DNA of 64,000 nt from DATHTS01 sp965219305 (lineage in GTDB: Bacteria > Acidobacteriota > Blastocatellia > Pyrinomonadales > Pyrinomonadaceae), in contig OZ244725.1 of assembly GCA_965219305.1 (NCBI GenBank), positions 3,906,001 through 3,970,000 on the forward strand, in the 5' to 3' direction. The notes beneath the pieces were generated by a model, which saw only the letters and a list, made by a program, of their open reading frames with translations, was not told where the DNA came from and did not search any database. Position numbers and translations under genes: made by a program. Positions 26,897 through 35,694 of the stretch are shown one piece after another. The number at the start of each line of letters is the position of its first letter. Position 1 is the stretch's first letter.

Positions 26897-27135
26897 AACT
26901 TGTTCTTCCTTTTGTATTCTCAAAGTCAAAGATTCAACCTTCGTAAATTTCTTCCTAAAGTCGAAAGTTTTATCTTTCGTGAACTATCTTAATAACTGAC
27001 CGGAATACAAACAATGTGGAAAGCCACACTGCCGAAAAAAAATTTCCACACTAAACAACTTTTTTCACGTCTCGTGCAACCTAGAATTTATAATTCCCGT
27101 ATAAACATTGGAAAAAAAATTAATCGGAGATTTTT

Positions 27136-27993
27136 ATGTTAAGAAATTTATTTGTTTTTTTACTTTTATTGACTGTTTCGACAACGGTTTTCGCACAGGA
27201 CGTTTTCAGAGTGCCGATAGACAGGCAGTTTAGGCGCGTAATTATCGGCACGCCGGACGTGGGCGGTTATCTCGGAATTCAGCCGAAAGAAATTACAAAA
27301 GAAAATTACGCCGACTTCGGTCTCAACAATGTGAGCGGCGTGGCAATTACTAAAGTTATAGATAAATCTCCGGCGGCAGAAGCCGGTTTTCAGGTAAATG
27401 ACGTAATTATTAGTTTTAACGGCACACAGGTGACAAGCACACGCCAACTTTTGCGTTTGATCGCCGAAGTTGCACCGGATCATCAAGCGGCGGTAAGTGT
27501 TCTGCGTAATGGAAATCAGCAGAATTTGACGGTAACGGTGGGCAAACGCGAAACGCCGTATTCGGAAGATGTTTTTAATCTTGAAGACTTGCCTGAACTT
27601 TCAAATATACCGGACTTTTCGCGTATTCCGACACCGCCGAACGGTGTGATGATTCCGAGACTCGAAAACGGCAGCAGACAATTTCCATATATTTTCGGTT
27701 CAAACCGCCAAATTGGTGTCAGCGTAACGCCGTTGACCAAACAACTCGGTGATTATTTCGGCGTTGCTGAAGGAAAAGGTCTTTTAATAAATAAAGTCAG
27801 CGAAAATTCGCCCGCCGCAACTGCCGGACTTCAAGCCGGAGATATTATTACTTCGGTTGACGGCAAAGAAGTCAACGAAATTCCCGATTTGATAAAAGTG
27901 TTGAATGAGAAAAAGGACGGCGCGGTTACGATAACTTTTTTGAGAAATAAAACTCAGCAATCTGCAACTGTCGAACCTAAAAAACTGTCGTAA
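27136..27993 (+). CDS. Periplasmic protein with two PDZ domains
   Basis: Exported 285-aa protein. A signal peptide (MLRNLFVFLLLLTVSTTVFAQ) is followed by two PDZ domains. The first is at about residues 40-130, with GGYLGIQPKE...KVIDKSPAAEAGFQVNDVIISFNG. The second is at about 195-283, with QIGVSVTPLTKQLGDYFGV...SENSPAATAGLQAGDIITSVDGKEV. No protease domain is present, so it is not DegP; it may recruit or scaffold other envelope proteins. A CGGAGA ribosome site lies 10 bp before the ATG. Confidence 0.9.
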   Translation: MLRNLFVFLLLLTVSTTVFAQDVFRVPIDRQFRRVIIGTPDVGGYLGIQPKEITKENYADFGLNNVSGVAITKVIDKSPAAEAGFQVNDVIISFNGTQVTSTRQLLRLIAEVAPDHQAAVSVLRNGNQQNLTVTVGKRETPYSEDVFNLEDLPELSNIPDFSRIPTPPNGVMIPRLENGSRQFPYIFGSNRQIGVSVTPLTKQLGDYFGVAEGKGLLINKVSENSPAATAGLQAGDIITSVDGKEVNEIPDLIKVLNEKKDGAVTITFLRNKTQQSATVEPKKLS

Positions 27994-28078
27994 AAATAAT
28001 CATCCGAAACTTACCGAACTCGAAAATCTTTTTCACAAATATCGGAAAGTTACGAAATAATAAAACTGAATTCAGGTT

Positions 28079-28104
28079 AAGAGCGGGAATCGGTTCTCGC
28101 TTTT
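28079..28104 (+). terminator. Weak terminator after the PDZ gene
   Basis: AGAGCGGGAA and TTCTCGCTTTT form a short stem with one G.T pair, ending in TTTT. It lies 86 bp after the PDZ gene stop. Confidence 0.4.
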
Positions 28105-28150
28105 AATCCGATTTGAAACTTAAAATTTCGCCGGAAAGTTGAAAAAGTTC

Positions 28151-28179
28151 TTGTAATCTCTTAACTGATCGTGTATAAG
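28151..28179 (+). promoter_or_regulatory. Candidate promoter for the glycine-zipper gene
   Basis: TTGTAA (28151-28156), 17-nt spacer, TATAAG (28174-28179), 45 bp before the ATG at 28225; a strong AGGAGG ribosome site follows. Confidence 0.5.
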
Positions 28180-28224
28180 TATAAGTGAGAAAATTATTTC
28201 CGCTATTTGACAGGAGGACTACAA

Positions 28225-29418
28225 ATGAAACTAGCCAGAAGTTATTCCGCTATCTCCCTTGGACTTTTACTTATTTTTTCTTTTCTGAGTGTTTCCGCTC
28301 AAGATTCAAAACTTGCATTACAACGCGGTTACAGAACCGGATATTCGGACGGATATATGTCCGGCTACCGTGACACCATCGAAAATTCGACAAAAAATTA
28401 TGCCCGTCACGGCGATTATGCAACCGCCAATCGTGCTTATAATAAAGATTACGGTTCGGTCGAAGACTATCGTGATGGTTATCAGCAAGGTTTTGAATCG
28501 GGTTATGATTCGGGTTTTGCAAAAAGTTCGTTTGATGCGGCGATTCCGGTTAACTTGAAGAATCGCGGCGTGATCGCGGTCAAAACCGTCGTTGAAGAAA
28601 AAACGACCAAAACAAAAGTTGAAAATAAACCCGTCGAACCGACTCGAACCGCCAATACAAGCGGAGATTTGATCGCCAAGACGGAAACAAAAGTTACGAC
28701 CAAAACAACGACTCAGACAGTTGAGCCGGCTGATGATTCGTCGGGAACAGATTATTCGGCAAACACGGAAAATAATGCTGCCGATAATTCAACGACGGAA
28801 AATGCCAGTTATAACCGTAATACGCCGCCGAGTATAAAAAATCGTCAGCCGAAACAGATCTATAGCGGCGACGATGACGCGATTATTATTATTCCCGCCG
28901 ATACGGAATTAGTCATCGAATTGCTCGACGGAATAGACACGGAAAAAAGCCGTGAAGGTGATAAATTCCGCGCTAAAGTAATTTCGCCGTATGAAATAGA
29001 CGGCGCAATTATCGAAGGTCGAATTTCAAAAATTACCCGACCGGGCAGAATTAAACGTCGTGCTGAATTATTGCTTTCGTTTGACCGAATAATCATTGAC
29101 GAAAATCGTTGGAGTAATTATTCTGCGATTTTGACGGAAGTATTGGCGGTTAAAGGCGATAATGTTAAACGAATTGACGAAGGCACGGCAGTCGGCAAAA
29201 GTTCTTACAAGGATGATGCAATCAAAGTCGGCGCAACAACCGGAACCGGTTTAGTGATCGGCGCAATCGCGGGCGGTCCGGTCGGCGCGGCAGTCGGCGC
29301 AAGTGTCGGCGCGGCTTTCGGTGTCGGCGCAATCGTCATCGAACGCGGCAAAGATATTTCTCTCAGACCGAATCAGCAGTTACGTATCCGAACTTCCTAC
29401 GAAACTCAAATTCGTTAA
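28225..29418 (+). CDS. Secreted GY-repeat and glycine-zipper protein
   Basis: The ATG at 28225 follows the ribosome site AGGAGG. The protein has 397 aa and begins with a signal peptide ending SVSAQ. Residues about 30-95 carry Gly/Tyr repeats of a Y-x-x-GY type (RGYRTGYSDGYMSGYRD, then DYRDGYQQGFESGYDSGFA). A long Thr/Lys-rich disordered stretch follows, then a beta-rich domain (IIPADTELVIELLDGI...GDKFRAKVISPYEIDG), and a glycine zipper near the end (GLVIGAIAGGPVGAAVGAS), which suits membrane insertion or oligomers. I know no name for this order of domains; similar proteins are expected in acidobacteria. Confidence 0.75.
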   Translation: MKLARSYSAISLGLLLIFSFLSVSAQDSKLALQRGYRTGYSDGYMSGYRDTIENSTKNYARHGDYATANRAYNKDYGSVEDYRDGYQQGFESGYDSGFAKSSFDAAIPVNLKNRGVIAVKTVVEEKTTKTKVENKPVEPTRTANTSGDLIAKTETKVTTKTTTQTVEPADDSSGTDYSANTENNAADNSTTENASYNRNTPPSIKNRQPKQIYSGDDDAIIIIPADTELVIELLDGIDTEKSREGDKFRAKVISPYEIDGAIIEGRISKITRPGRIKRRAELLLSFDRIIIDENRWSNYSAILTEVLAVKGDNVKRIDEGTAVGKSSYKDDAIKVGATTGTGLVIGAIAGGPVGAAVGASVGAAFGVGAIVIERGKDISLRPNQQLRIRTSYETQIR

Positions 29419-29456
29419 TTAATTTGGGCGTTAGAAATTTACGCTTCAAATAAACT

Positions 29457-29526
29457 TATCCACTCCGCACGTCGCAAAGGTTTTTTCTTCTTTTTTCCTT
29501 GCGACGGCGAAGTGGATATTTTTTAA
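29457..29526 (+). terminator. Long-stem Rho-independent terminator
   Basis: Arms 29457-29480 and 29497-29518 pair over about 20 bp with small bulges (TATCCACT...GTCGCAA against TTGCGAC...AGTGGATA), followed by TTTTTT. It closes the glycine-zipper gene. Confidence 0.8.
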
Positions 29527-29584
29527 ATTGTCCTTTGTCTCTTGTTCTTTGTTCTTTGAAGTCATTTCTTATAATCTTTTTTAT

Positions 29585-30409
29585 ATGGAAGATAAATTAA
29601 GCAGCGAAAGACAAAAGATAAAGGATAAAGTTCAATCTTCATTTATTGTTTTGTTAACTGATTTCGGAACGAAAGACTATTTCGTCGGTGCAATGAAAGG
29701 AATAATTTTTTCGATTAATTCCGATGCGAACATAATTGATATTTCACACGACAATGAGCGTCATAATGTAGCTTCGGCAGGTTTTATTCTTTCCGCCTGT
29801 TATGCCGATTTTCCGAAAAAGACTATATTCGTCGCTGTTGTTGACCCCGGAGTCGGTTCGGACAGACGCGCGATTCTCGTCGAAACAGAAGATTATTATT
29901 TTATCGCGCCGGATAATGGATTATTAAGTTTTATCTTCAACGGCTCCGGCAGTTTTCGCGTTTTTAATATTACGAAAAAGCAATACGCTGCTGACAAAAT
30001 AAGTCGGACCTTTCACGGGCGCGACGTTTTTGCTCCTGCTGCCGCACATCTTTCAAAAGGCGTGAAATCCGAAGAATTCGGTGAGGAAATAGCTGACTTT
30101 GTTTATTATAATTTTACAAAACCGAGCAAAAAATCAAACGGCGACATCGAAGCGATGATTATTCATACGGACAGTTTCGGAAATTTGATTACGAATCTCA
30201 AACCGGAAGATCTGCCCGAAAAATTCGGTGTCGAGATCGGCGACAAATTTGTTGATAAATTTCAGAAACATTTTTCCGAAGCAACTTCGAGCGAAGTTTT
30301 TATGATTTTTGGAAGCGCGGGATATTTGGAGATCGTCGCTTTTAAAGATTCCGCCGCCGAACTGTTGTCAGCAGAAGAAAACGATAAAATAACGATCAAG
30401 AAACTCTGA
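29585..30409 (+). CDS. SAM hydroxide adenosyltransferase family protein (DUF62)
   Basis: Family that cleaves S-adenosylmethionine to adenosine and methionine. I use the ATG at 29585; the frame from a TTG at 29528 crosses the terminator region. Motifs are LLTDFGTKDYFVGAMKG near the N terminus, VAVVDPGVGSDRR, the nucleotide-binding IAPDNGLLSFI, and SRTFHGRDVFAPAAAHLS. The C-terminal domain begins near residue 170 (AMIIHTDSFGNLITNL). At about 274 aa it is full length. I see nothing supporting a fluorinase or chlorinase role. Confidence 0.88.
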   Translation: MEDKLSSERQKIKDKVQSSFIVLLTDFGTKDYFVGAMKGIIFSINSDANIIDISHDNERHNVASAGFILSACYADFPKKTIFVAVVDPGVGSDRRAILVETEDYYFIAPDNGLLSFIFNGSGSFRVFNITKKQYAADKISRTFHGRDVFAPAAAHLSKGVKSEEFGEEIADFVYYNFTKPSKKSNGDIEAMIIHTDSFGNLITNLKPEDLPEKFGVEIGDKFVDKFQKHFSEATSSEVFMIFGSAGYLEIVAFKDSAAELLSAEENDKITIKKL

Positions 30410-30733
30410 TAAGTTTGAAACTGCAAAAACTCGGCGTAAAGTTTTATAATTTAAATTCTGTAACAACTTACAATTGAATGCCTTCGATAATAATTTCCGA
30501 ATACTCCGCATTTCAACCATTTCATATTTTTTGTCCGGTGAATATAGTAAAACTTTCTTTTTCCTTACATTAAAAGTGCTTTGAAAATTCTCCGTGAAAA
30601 AAAAGCCGCATATTAATTCAGCATTTATCAGTATTTTTAATGTCGCGGAAAAAAATATGACACTTTTATTTTCGGATTAACTTTGGTATCTTCAAATTAA
30701 GAGATATATTTAACAAAAAAGGTAATATAAACA
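30410..30733. other. 324-bp AT-rich non-coding stretch before citrate synthase
   Basis: No reading frame or repeat is evident. A perfect TATAAT stands at 30445-30450 without a convincing -35. If used, it would give a leader of roughly 280 nt for gltA. CCGC...GCGG segments near 30606-30648 could pair weakly. I see no known riboswitch. Confidence 0.4.
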
Positions 30734-31873
30734 ATGAGTACAGCAACAGAATCATCAACTGCAACAGCCGGATTAAGAGGTGTAGTCGCCGCCCAATCAT
30801 CAATCGGCGATGTCAACGGCGAAGAGGGAATTTTAATTTATCAAGGTTACAACATTCACGATCTAGCGGAAAATTCGACGTTTGAAGAAACGGTCTATCT
30901 GCTTTGGAACGGACGTTTGCCGAACAAGTCGGAACTCGACGAATTGAAATCGCAATTTCAGGAAAATTACGATGTGCCGACGGAAATCATCGAAATGATG
31001 AAAACATTTCCGAAAGATTCCGTCCCGATGGACGTTCTGCGGACGACGGTTTCCGCGCTTGATTTTTACGACAAGGACGGACACGGAACAGACCGCGAAA
31101 ATGCGGTGAAAACGGCGGTCAAATTAACCGGGCAGCTTCCGACACTCGTCGCCGCTTGGGACAGAATCCGCAACGGCAAAGAAGTCGTCGCCGCAGATAA
31201 ATCTTTGAGCATCGCCGAGAATTTCCTATATATGCTGAGAGGCGAAAAACCGGAAACTGACGAAGCCAGAATGATGGATATTTGTTTGATTCTGCACGCC
31301 GATCACGAACTCAACGCCTCGACGTTTACGACGCGCGTCGTCGCCGGAACTTTAGCCGACATTTACGGCGCGGTAACTGCGGGAATTGCGGCACTCGCCG
31401 GACCTTTGCACGGCGGCGCGAACACGAAAGTTATGGAAACATTGCTTGAAGTTGGTTCGCCGGAAAACGCCGAAAAATGGCTCGACGAAAAGCTCGCCAA
31501 CAAGGAAAAAGTAATGGGAATCGGTCACGCCGTCTATAAAACGGAAGACCCGCGTGCGACGTGGCTTCGCAAATTCTCGAAACAGATGGGCGAGAAAAAA
31601 GGCGAGATGAAATATTACGAGATCAGCGAAAAGATCGAAAAAATGATGCTCGACAAAAAAGGAATGTATCCGAACGTAGATTTCTACTCGGCTTCGACTT
31701 ATTACCTGATGGGAATTCCGCTCGATCTCTACACGCCGATCTTTGCAATCTCGCGCGTTTCAGGTTGGACTGGACACGTTCTAGAACAATACGGGAACAA
31801 TAAACTGATTCGTCCGCGTGCCGAATACATCGGCGAACGCGACCTAAAATACGCGCCGATTGATGAACGTTAA
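30734..31873 (+). CDS. gltA: Citrate synthase
   Basis: Condenses acetyl-CoA and oxaloacetate in the TCA cycle. Catalytic histidines are in LAGPLHGGANTKV and MGIGHAVYKTEDPR. The aspartate region is NVDFYSASTYYLMGIP, and the Arg-containing end is ISRVSGWTGHVLEQ. At 379 aa it is the shorter dimeric type; a 2-methylcitrate synthase cannot be ruled out from sequence alone. The N terminus is Ser/Thr/Ala-rich. It is monocistronic with a terminator shared with the convergent phosphatase gene. Confidence 0.93.
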   Translation: MSTATESSTATAGLRGVVAAQSSIGDVNGEEGILIYQGYNIHDLAENSTFEETVYLLWNGRLPNKSELDELKSQFQENYDVPTEIIEMMKTFPKDSVPMDVLRTTVSALDFYDKDGHGTDRENAVKTAVKLTGQLPTLVAAWDRIRNGKEVVAADKSLSIAENFLYMLRGEKPETDEARMMDICLILHADHELNASTFTTRVVAGTLADIYGAVTAGIAALAGPLHGGANTKVMETLLEVGSPENAEKWLDEKLANKEKVMGIGHAVYKTEDPRATWLRKFSKQMGEKKGEMKYYEISEKIEKMMLDKKGMYPNVDFYSASTYYLMGIPLDLYTPIFAISRVSGWTGHVLEQYGNNKLIRPRAEYIGERDLKYAPIDER

Positions 31874-31893
31874 TTCCAGGCGAAAGTGAAAAT

Positions 31894-31935
31894 AAAAAAA
31901 GGCAGAAGGGAAGTTCATTTTCTTTTGCCTTTTTT
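31894..31935. terminator. Bidirectional terminator between gltA and the SpoIIE gene
   Basis: AAAAAAAGGCAGAAG pairs with CTTTTGCCTTTTTT with one G.T pair. It separates convergent genes. Confidence 0.8.
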
Positions 31936-31940
31936 ATATA

Positions 31941-33239
31941 TTAGATAGCTTTGATAATAAAAAGCGTTCCGTCGTCGTCCAAAAATTTTCGTTCGGTAAA
32001 ATCGGCGACTCCGAGACGTATAAAATCTATCAACTCTTTTGCCGGAAGATTAATTCCTTCTAAAACACGCTCGGCAAAACGTCTTTCGCCGTATTCTTCG
32101 CCGTCGGAATTCATTATTTCGATAAATCCGTCCGTATAAAGAACCATCACCTGATTTGTCTCAAAGCGTATAAAATGCTGGTGATAACGATTATCTTTGA
32201 ACATTCCGAGCGGCAGATCGCCGTATTCGACGTAGCGGTGTTCGCCGTTCGGTTTGATAAGAAGCGGCGGATTATGTCCGGCGTTTGAAAAAACGAATGT
32301 GCGGTTCGTCGCGTCCAGAAAACCGTAAATCGCGGTAATAAACTGATGCGCTTCGACCGAATCCCACAAAAGATTGCTGACCTTTGCGAGCGCGACGTGC
32401 GGCGCGTAACCGACTTGAACTCCGGCACGCAGGGAAGCGCGCAGAAAAGCCATCAAAAGCGCGGCGGGAACGCCTTTGCCGACCGCATCGGCGATGACGA
32501 TCCCGATCTGATCTTCAAATATTTTCACCCAATCGTAATAATCGCCCGAAACTTCTTCGGTCGGGAAAACATAACCGCTGATGTCGAAACCCGGAATTCG
32601 CGGATCGGCTCCGGGCAAAAGCGCGAGCTGAACCGAACGTGCGACTTCGAGCTGCGCCTGCAAGCGTTTCTTTTCGATCAGTTGTTCGTGAAGCTGAACT
32701 TTTTCGATGATGATCGCCACCTGCGAAGCGAGCATCCGCAAAATCGCCAGATCGTCTTCGCTGTAAGCGTTCAAATTATCGCTTTCGAGATCGAAAACGC
32801 CGATAACTTCGTCATTGGCGATGATCGGCGCGACCATTTCGGATTTCGTCCGCCGCCGCGCCGGGAAATAGCGTTCGTCCGAACTGACATCGGATGAGAT
32901 CAGCGATTTTCCGCTCTGTGCGACGACACCGATAAATCCTTCGCCGAGTTTCAATTTCGGTTCGATCAATTCAAAACTTATATCGTAACCGCGCAACGCT
33001 TTCGATTTGAAAATATAAGCGACTTCGCTGTCTTCGTTCGGTTCGATCAGATAAATTCCCGCCGCGTCGTAAGGAATCAGCGAACTGAGCGTATCCATCA
33101 CGAGCGTCAAAAGTTCTTCGAGATCGAGCGAACGGCTGATTTTCTTCGTAATATCGTGAAGCATACGAAGTTTATCAACTACCGATAATTTTTTATTCGG
33201 TGATGAACTTTGATGAATTTTTAGATTTTGATCGGGCAT
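31941..33239 (-). CDS. GAF-SpoIIE (PP2C-type) serine phosphatase
   Basis: Signalling phosphatase of the RsbU/SpoIIE type. A GAF sensor domain covers residues about 25-190 (LDLEELLTLVMDTLSSLIPYDAAGIYLIE...EDDLAILRMLASQVAIIIEKVQL). A PP2C domain follows from about 215, with metal motifs VSGDYYDWV, IADAVGKGVPAALLMAF, VLYTDGFIE and DDDGTLFII. The start is ATG 33239, 12 bp after the upstream stop. A TTG at 33254 overlapping that stop is an alternative. It is downstream of and coupled with the ImmA/IrrE-like gene. No anti-sigma partner is nearby. Confidence 0.92.
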   Translation of the reverse strand: MPDQNLKIHQSSSPNKKLSVVDKLRMLHDITKKISRSLDLEELLTLVMDTLSSLIPYDAAGIYLIEPNEDSEVAYIFKSKALRGYDISFELIEPKLKLGEGFIGVVAQSGKSLISSDVSSDERYFPARRRTKSEMVAPIIANDEVIGVFDLESDNLNAYSEDDLAILRMLASQVAIIIEKVQLHEQLIEKKRLQAQLEVARSVQLALLPGADPRIPGFDISGYVFPTEEVSGDYYDWVKIFEDQIGIVIADAVGKGVPAALLMAFLRASLRAGVQVGYAPHVALAKVSNLLWDSVEAHQFITAIYGFLDATNRTFVFSNAGHNPPLLIKPNGEHRYVEYGDLPLGMFKDNRYHQHFIRFETNQVMVLYTDGFIEIMNSDGEEYGERRFAERVLEGINLPAKELIDFIRLGVADFTERKFLDDDGTLFIIKAI

Positions 33240-33250
33240 TAGTTTGAATA

Positions 33251-33862
33251 TCAACCGTTGAATACCTTTGTTTTATATAAATCCCAAAGACGCGAAACTT
33301 TGATTCGATATTCGATCAGATCGCGGCTGACTTCGAAGTGACGGGCGATCTCTCTGGAAGTTTTGCCCTGATTAACCATACGTCTCAGAGCCGAATACGG
33401 AACGAGTGCCGCCGCACCTACGGAATATGCCTGTTCTTCGATCTCGGCGTGATAATCTCTCGCAATCGTTTCGCCTTGCGCGTTTTTGTTTTCAATCGCC
33501 AGACGCGACGGTTTATGACCGAGAAAGACGTGGCAAATCTCTTCCATCAAAGTCGCACTCTGCCGGTTTTTGCCGTGCGTCGGATTTAAGATTATGAGCT
33601 TTCTGCCGTCCGGCAAAGGTTGTGAACACGCGCCGCCGGACCACATATTATTTCCCGAACCGAGCAAATGTTCTTTTGTCTCCGGCGTTAAAAGTGGTTC
33701 GATGGCATCAAATTCCGCGACGAGAAGTTTGGCATAATTCGCCAATTCAAAAGGATTCAACGGGTCGTCATCGCGTTCCAAACCGGCAAAATCGCGCAGA
33801 CCGATGGCGCGAATCTCGTATTCTCTGCCTTTTCGCGTCGGCGGTAGATTTTCAGTATCCAC
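33251..33862 (-). CDS. ImmA/IrrE-like protein with C-terminal HTH and altered zinc motif
   Basis: A 203-aa protein resembling the ImmA/IrrE metallo-endopeptidase family in MEEICHVFLGHKPSRLAIEN. The family's HExxH here reads EExxH (Glu107, Glu108, His111), with a further His116. The C terminus has a helix-turn-helix (KTSREIARHFEVSRDLIEYRIK). Family members usually cleave repressors or act in stress signalling. Here the first zinc ligand is replaced, so peptidase activity is doubtful. It precedes the SpoIIE phosphatase gene with a stop/start overlap or a short gap, which suggests a joint signalling unit. Confidence 0.78.
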   Translation of the reverse strand: MDTENLPPTRKGREYEIRAIGLRDFAGLERDDDPLNPFELANYAKLLVAEFDAIEPLLTPETKEHLLGSGNNMWSGGACSQPLPDGRKLIILNPTHGKNRQSATLMEEICHVFLGHKPSRLAIENKNAQGETIARDYHAEIEEQAYSVGAAALVPYSALRRMVNQGKTSREIARHFEVSRDLIEYRIKVSRLWDLYKTKVFNG

Positions 33863-33877
33863 AATTAGATTTTAGAT

Positions 33878-33917
33878 TTTAGATTTTGGATTGAAAGAAA
33901 AATCCAAAATCTAAAAT
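33878..33917. repeat. Perfect 16-bp AT-rich palindrome after nuoI
   Basis: TTTTAGATTTTGGATT (33878-33893) and AATCCAAAATCTAAAA (33902-33917) pair perfectly with an 8-nt loop, 2 bp from the nuoI stop. It may act as a terminator for nuoI and is also part of a word-like repeat (TTAGATTTTAGATTTTGGAT). Confidence 0.7.
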
Positions 33918-33919
33918 GG

Positions 33920-34441
33920 TTAGACTTCTTTGTATTCCGAATCAACGTCCTCACTCGAAAGCGCGACGCGGTAGTTTTTCGACTGCTTTTGTTTTGTAAT
34001 TAAAAGATCGTCTTTTGTCTTCAACAAATCCGAACGGTTATAGACGGAAATTTCAAAGTTGTAACCGTGCGTGATCGCATCTTTAGGACAGGCTTCGACA
34101 CAGAAACCGCAGAAAATACAGCGTCCGTAATCAATATTGTAAACCTTCGCATAACGCTCGTCGCGCCCGATTCTCTCTTCATACGGTCGCGCGTCGTCCT
34201 GCGCTTCGATATAAATACAATCCGACGGGCAAGCCGCCGCGCATAAATAACACGCCACACATTTTTCCTTGCCCATTTCGTCAACGTGAAGAAGATGCTG
34301 TCCGCGATAACGCGGCTGAACCGTAACCGGAACGTCGGGATACTGCACAGTCCATTTTTCCTTCGGGATCTGCGAAAGTGTGATCTTCATTCCCTTTATG
34401 ACGGCTTTGGTTGATTCGAAAACGTCAGATAAAATTCCCAT
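33920..34441 (-). CDS. nuoI: NADH-quinone oxidoreductase subunit I (NuoI-like ferredoxin)
   Basis: Membrane-arm-linked iron-sulfur subunit of complex I. It has two 4Fe-4S motifs: Cys61, 64, 67 and 71 in CVACYLCAAACP, and Cys108, 111, 114 and 118 in CIFCGFCVEACP. The N-terminal amphipathic helix (TKAVIKGMKITLSQI) and the block RYRGQHLLH are typical of NuoI. At 173 aa it is normal. No other nuo genes are in the window, so either the operon is split or this copy serves another complex. It stands between the ImmA-like gene and a zinc-ribbon gene. Confidence 0.93.
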   Translation of the reverse strand: MGILSDVFESTKAVIKGMKITLSQIPKEKWTVQYPDVPVTVQPRYRGQHLLHVDEMGKEKCVACYLCAAACPSDCIYIEAQDDARPYEERIGRDERYAKVYNIDYGRCIFCGFCVEACPKDAITHGYNFEISVYNRSDLLKTKDDLLITKQKQSKNYRVALSSEDVDSEYKEV

Positions 34442-34481
34442 AATTTTTTATAAACTCGAATACAAGCTTTGATTATAACTT

Positions 34482-34517
34482 AAAAAGTCCGACTCATTGC
34501 AAACGAGGCGGACTTTT
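34482..34517 (-). terminator. Terminator for the zinc-ribbon membrane gene
   Basis: AAAAAGTCCGACTC (34482-34494 region) pairs with GAGGCGGACTTTT (34505-34517) with one mismatch. Read on the minus strand it ends in a T-run, 22 bp after the stop at 34540. Confidence 0.75.
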
Positions 34518-34539
34518 CTGAATTTTACGGTCAGGTAAA

Positions 34540-35598
34540 TTACATATTACCAAGCATCAAGTTCAGCCCACCGAAAAATAATTGAATAATTAGCAATATG
34601 ACAAACGTAACCACTGATAAACCGCCAAGCACCATACCGATAAGAGCCAGATTACTTCCGGCGTAAGCATTAGGATTTTCAGCTTCTTTGTTTCTTGCTA
34701 TATATCCGACTATTATAGCCGGAATTCCGCATAAAATATTTCCGCAACAAATAAATCCTAACGCCCCTAAAACTAAAGAGATTATTGCAAGTGTTTTATT
34801 TTGTCCTTCTGCGGCGGGCGGTGCAGATTGATCAAATGATTGATTTGGTGCATTCGGCACAGGCGGCGGTGTCCAATCGGATTGCTGCATCTTTTGTCCG
34901 GCAGGATTTGAGTCGCCAAATGATGAACCGCCGAACGGCGACGAAGTTTCATTTAATTGCGCTTCCGGCTCTTTAAAAGGCGGAGTTGACGGCGTTTGAT
35001 AACCCGGCGGCATTGATTCGTCAAACGGCGACGGTATCGGTGTGTTCGGCGGAACGCTCGGCGATCTCGGCGGTTCAAAAGTCGGCGGCGGCGACGATTT
35101 CGGCGGCGAGATCGGCGAAGAACTTTCCAGATCGCCAAAACTCGGCGGACTCAAATTCGGCTCACTAAACTTCGGCGGCGGAGGCGCAGAAGTTTCGGCA
35201 GAACTTCCGCCAAAAGGTGACGGCGGCGGGGAACTTGCTTCCGGTTTTTCGCCAAAAATTTCCTTGCGCTCGGCTTCGGAGACAATCGCCGTTTTCATCA
35301 AATCCTGATCCGACTCGAATGGAACGCCGGACGAAACCATAGTTTTTAAAGGATCGAATTCATGAGCATCATCGCCGTCGTCCGGTATTTCAAGCACGTC
35401 ATCGTTATCTATATTTTCCGTCTTCGTGCTTGGCGTGATCGGCTCTGCCGGAATTGCCGCACCTATGTCTTCGGGGCGCACAACTACAGTCTGATACGGG
35501 TCGGGCGGCGGCGCGTCTTTGATCAAAGCCGTTCCGTCGGTCTGGCAAAATTTTAGATTGTCCTCAAAGGTTTTTCCGCAAGTCGGGCATTTTTTCAT
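34540..35598 (-). CDS. Zinc-ribbon, proline-rich, DUF4190-type membrane protein
   Basis: A 352-aa protein. The N-terminal zinc ribbon is KKCPTCGKTFEDNLKFCQTDG. A long acidic then Pro/Ser-rich disordered region follows (for instance PPSPFGGSS, PSPFDESMPPGYQ). Two hydrophobic segments in the last 80 residues (LAIISLVLGALGFICCG, then ALIGMVLGGLSVVTFVILL) with ARNKEAENPNAYAGSN between them match the DUF4190 pattern. The same ribbon-plus-membrane plan appears in acidobacterial proteins. Function unknown. A terminator lies downstream on the minus strand. Confidence 0.8.
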   Translation of the reverse strand: MKKCPTCGKTFEDNLKFCQTDGTALIKDAPPPDPYQTVVVRPEDIGAAIPAEPITPSTKTENIDNDDVLEIPDDGDDAHEFDPLKTMVSSGVPFESDQDLMKTAIVSEAERKEIFGEKPEASSPPPSPFGGSSAETSAPPPPKFSEPNLSPPSFGDLESSSPISPPKSSPPPTFEPPRSPSVPPNTPIPSPFDESMPPGYQTPSTPPFKEPEAQLNETSSPFGGSSFGDSNPAGQKMQQSDWTPPPVPNAPNQSFDQSAPPAAEGQNKTLAIISLVLGALGFICCGNILCGIPAIIVGYIARNKEAENPNAYAGSNLALIGMVLGGLSVVTFVILLIIQLFFGGLNLMLGNM

Positions 35599-35613
35599 AA
35601 TTTTTCCGTCCTC

Positions 35614-35672
35614 AAAAAAAATGTCGGATGTTCAGATAATTAGTGAAATACTAACATCAAACAACCGACATC
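35614..35672 (-). terminator. Terminator for ndk
   Basis: ATGTCGG (35621-35627) and CCGACAT (35665-35671) form the base of a hairpin. On the minus strand a run of T follows (35613-35620 read in reverse). It lies about 23 bp after the ndk stop. Confidence 0.6.
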
Positions 35673-35694
35673 TGCAATGTTTCTAACCTTTTGC

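Noticed and set aside
29585..30409. SAM-dependent fluorinase or chlorinase
   Set aside because: The motifs fit the general DUF62 SAM hydroxide family and I see nothing specific to halogenases.
34785..35308. Plus-strand frames opposite the Pro-rich region of the zinc-ribbon gene
   Set aside because: They mirror low-complexity codons of the minus-strand gene and lack ribosome sites or domain content.
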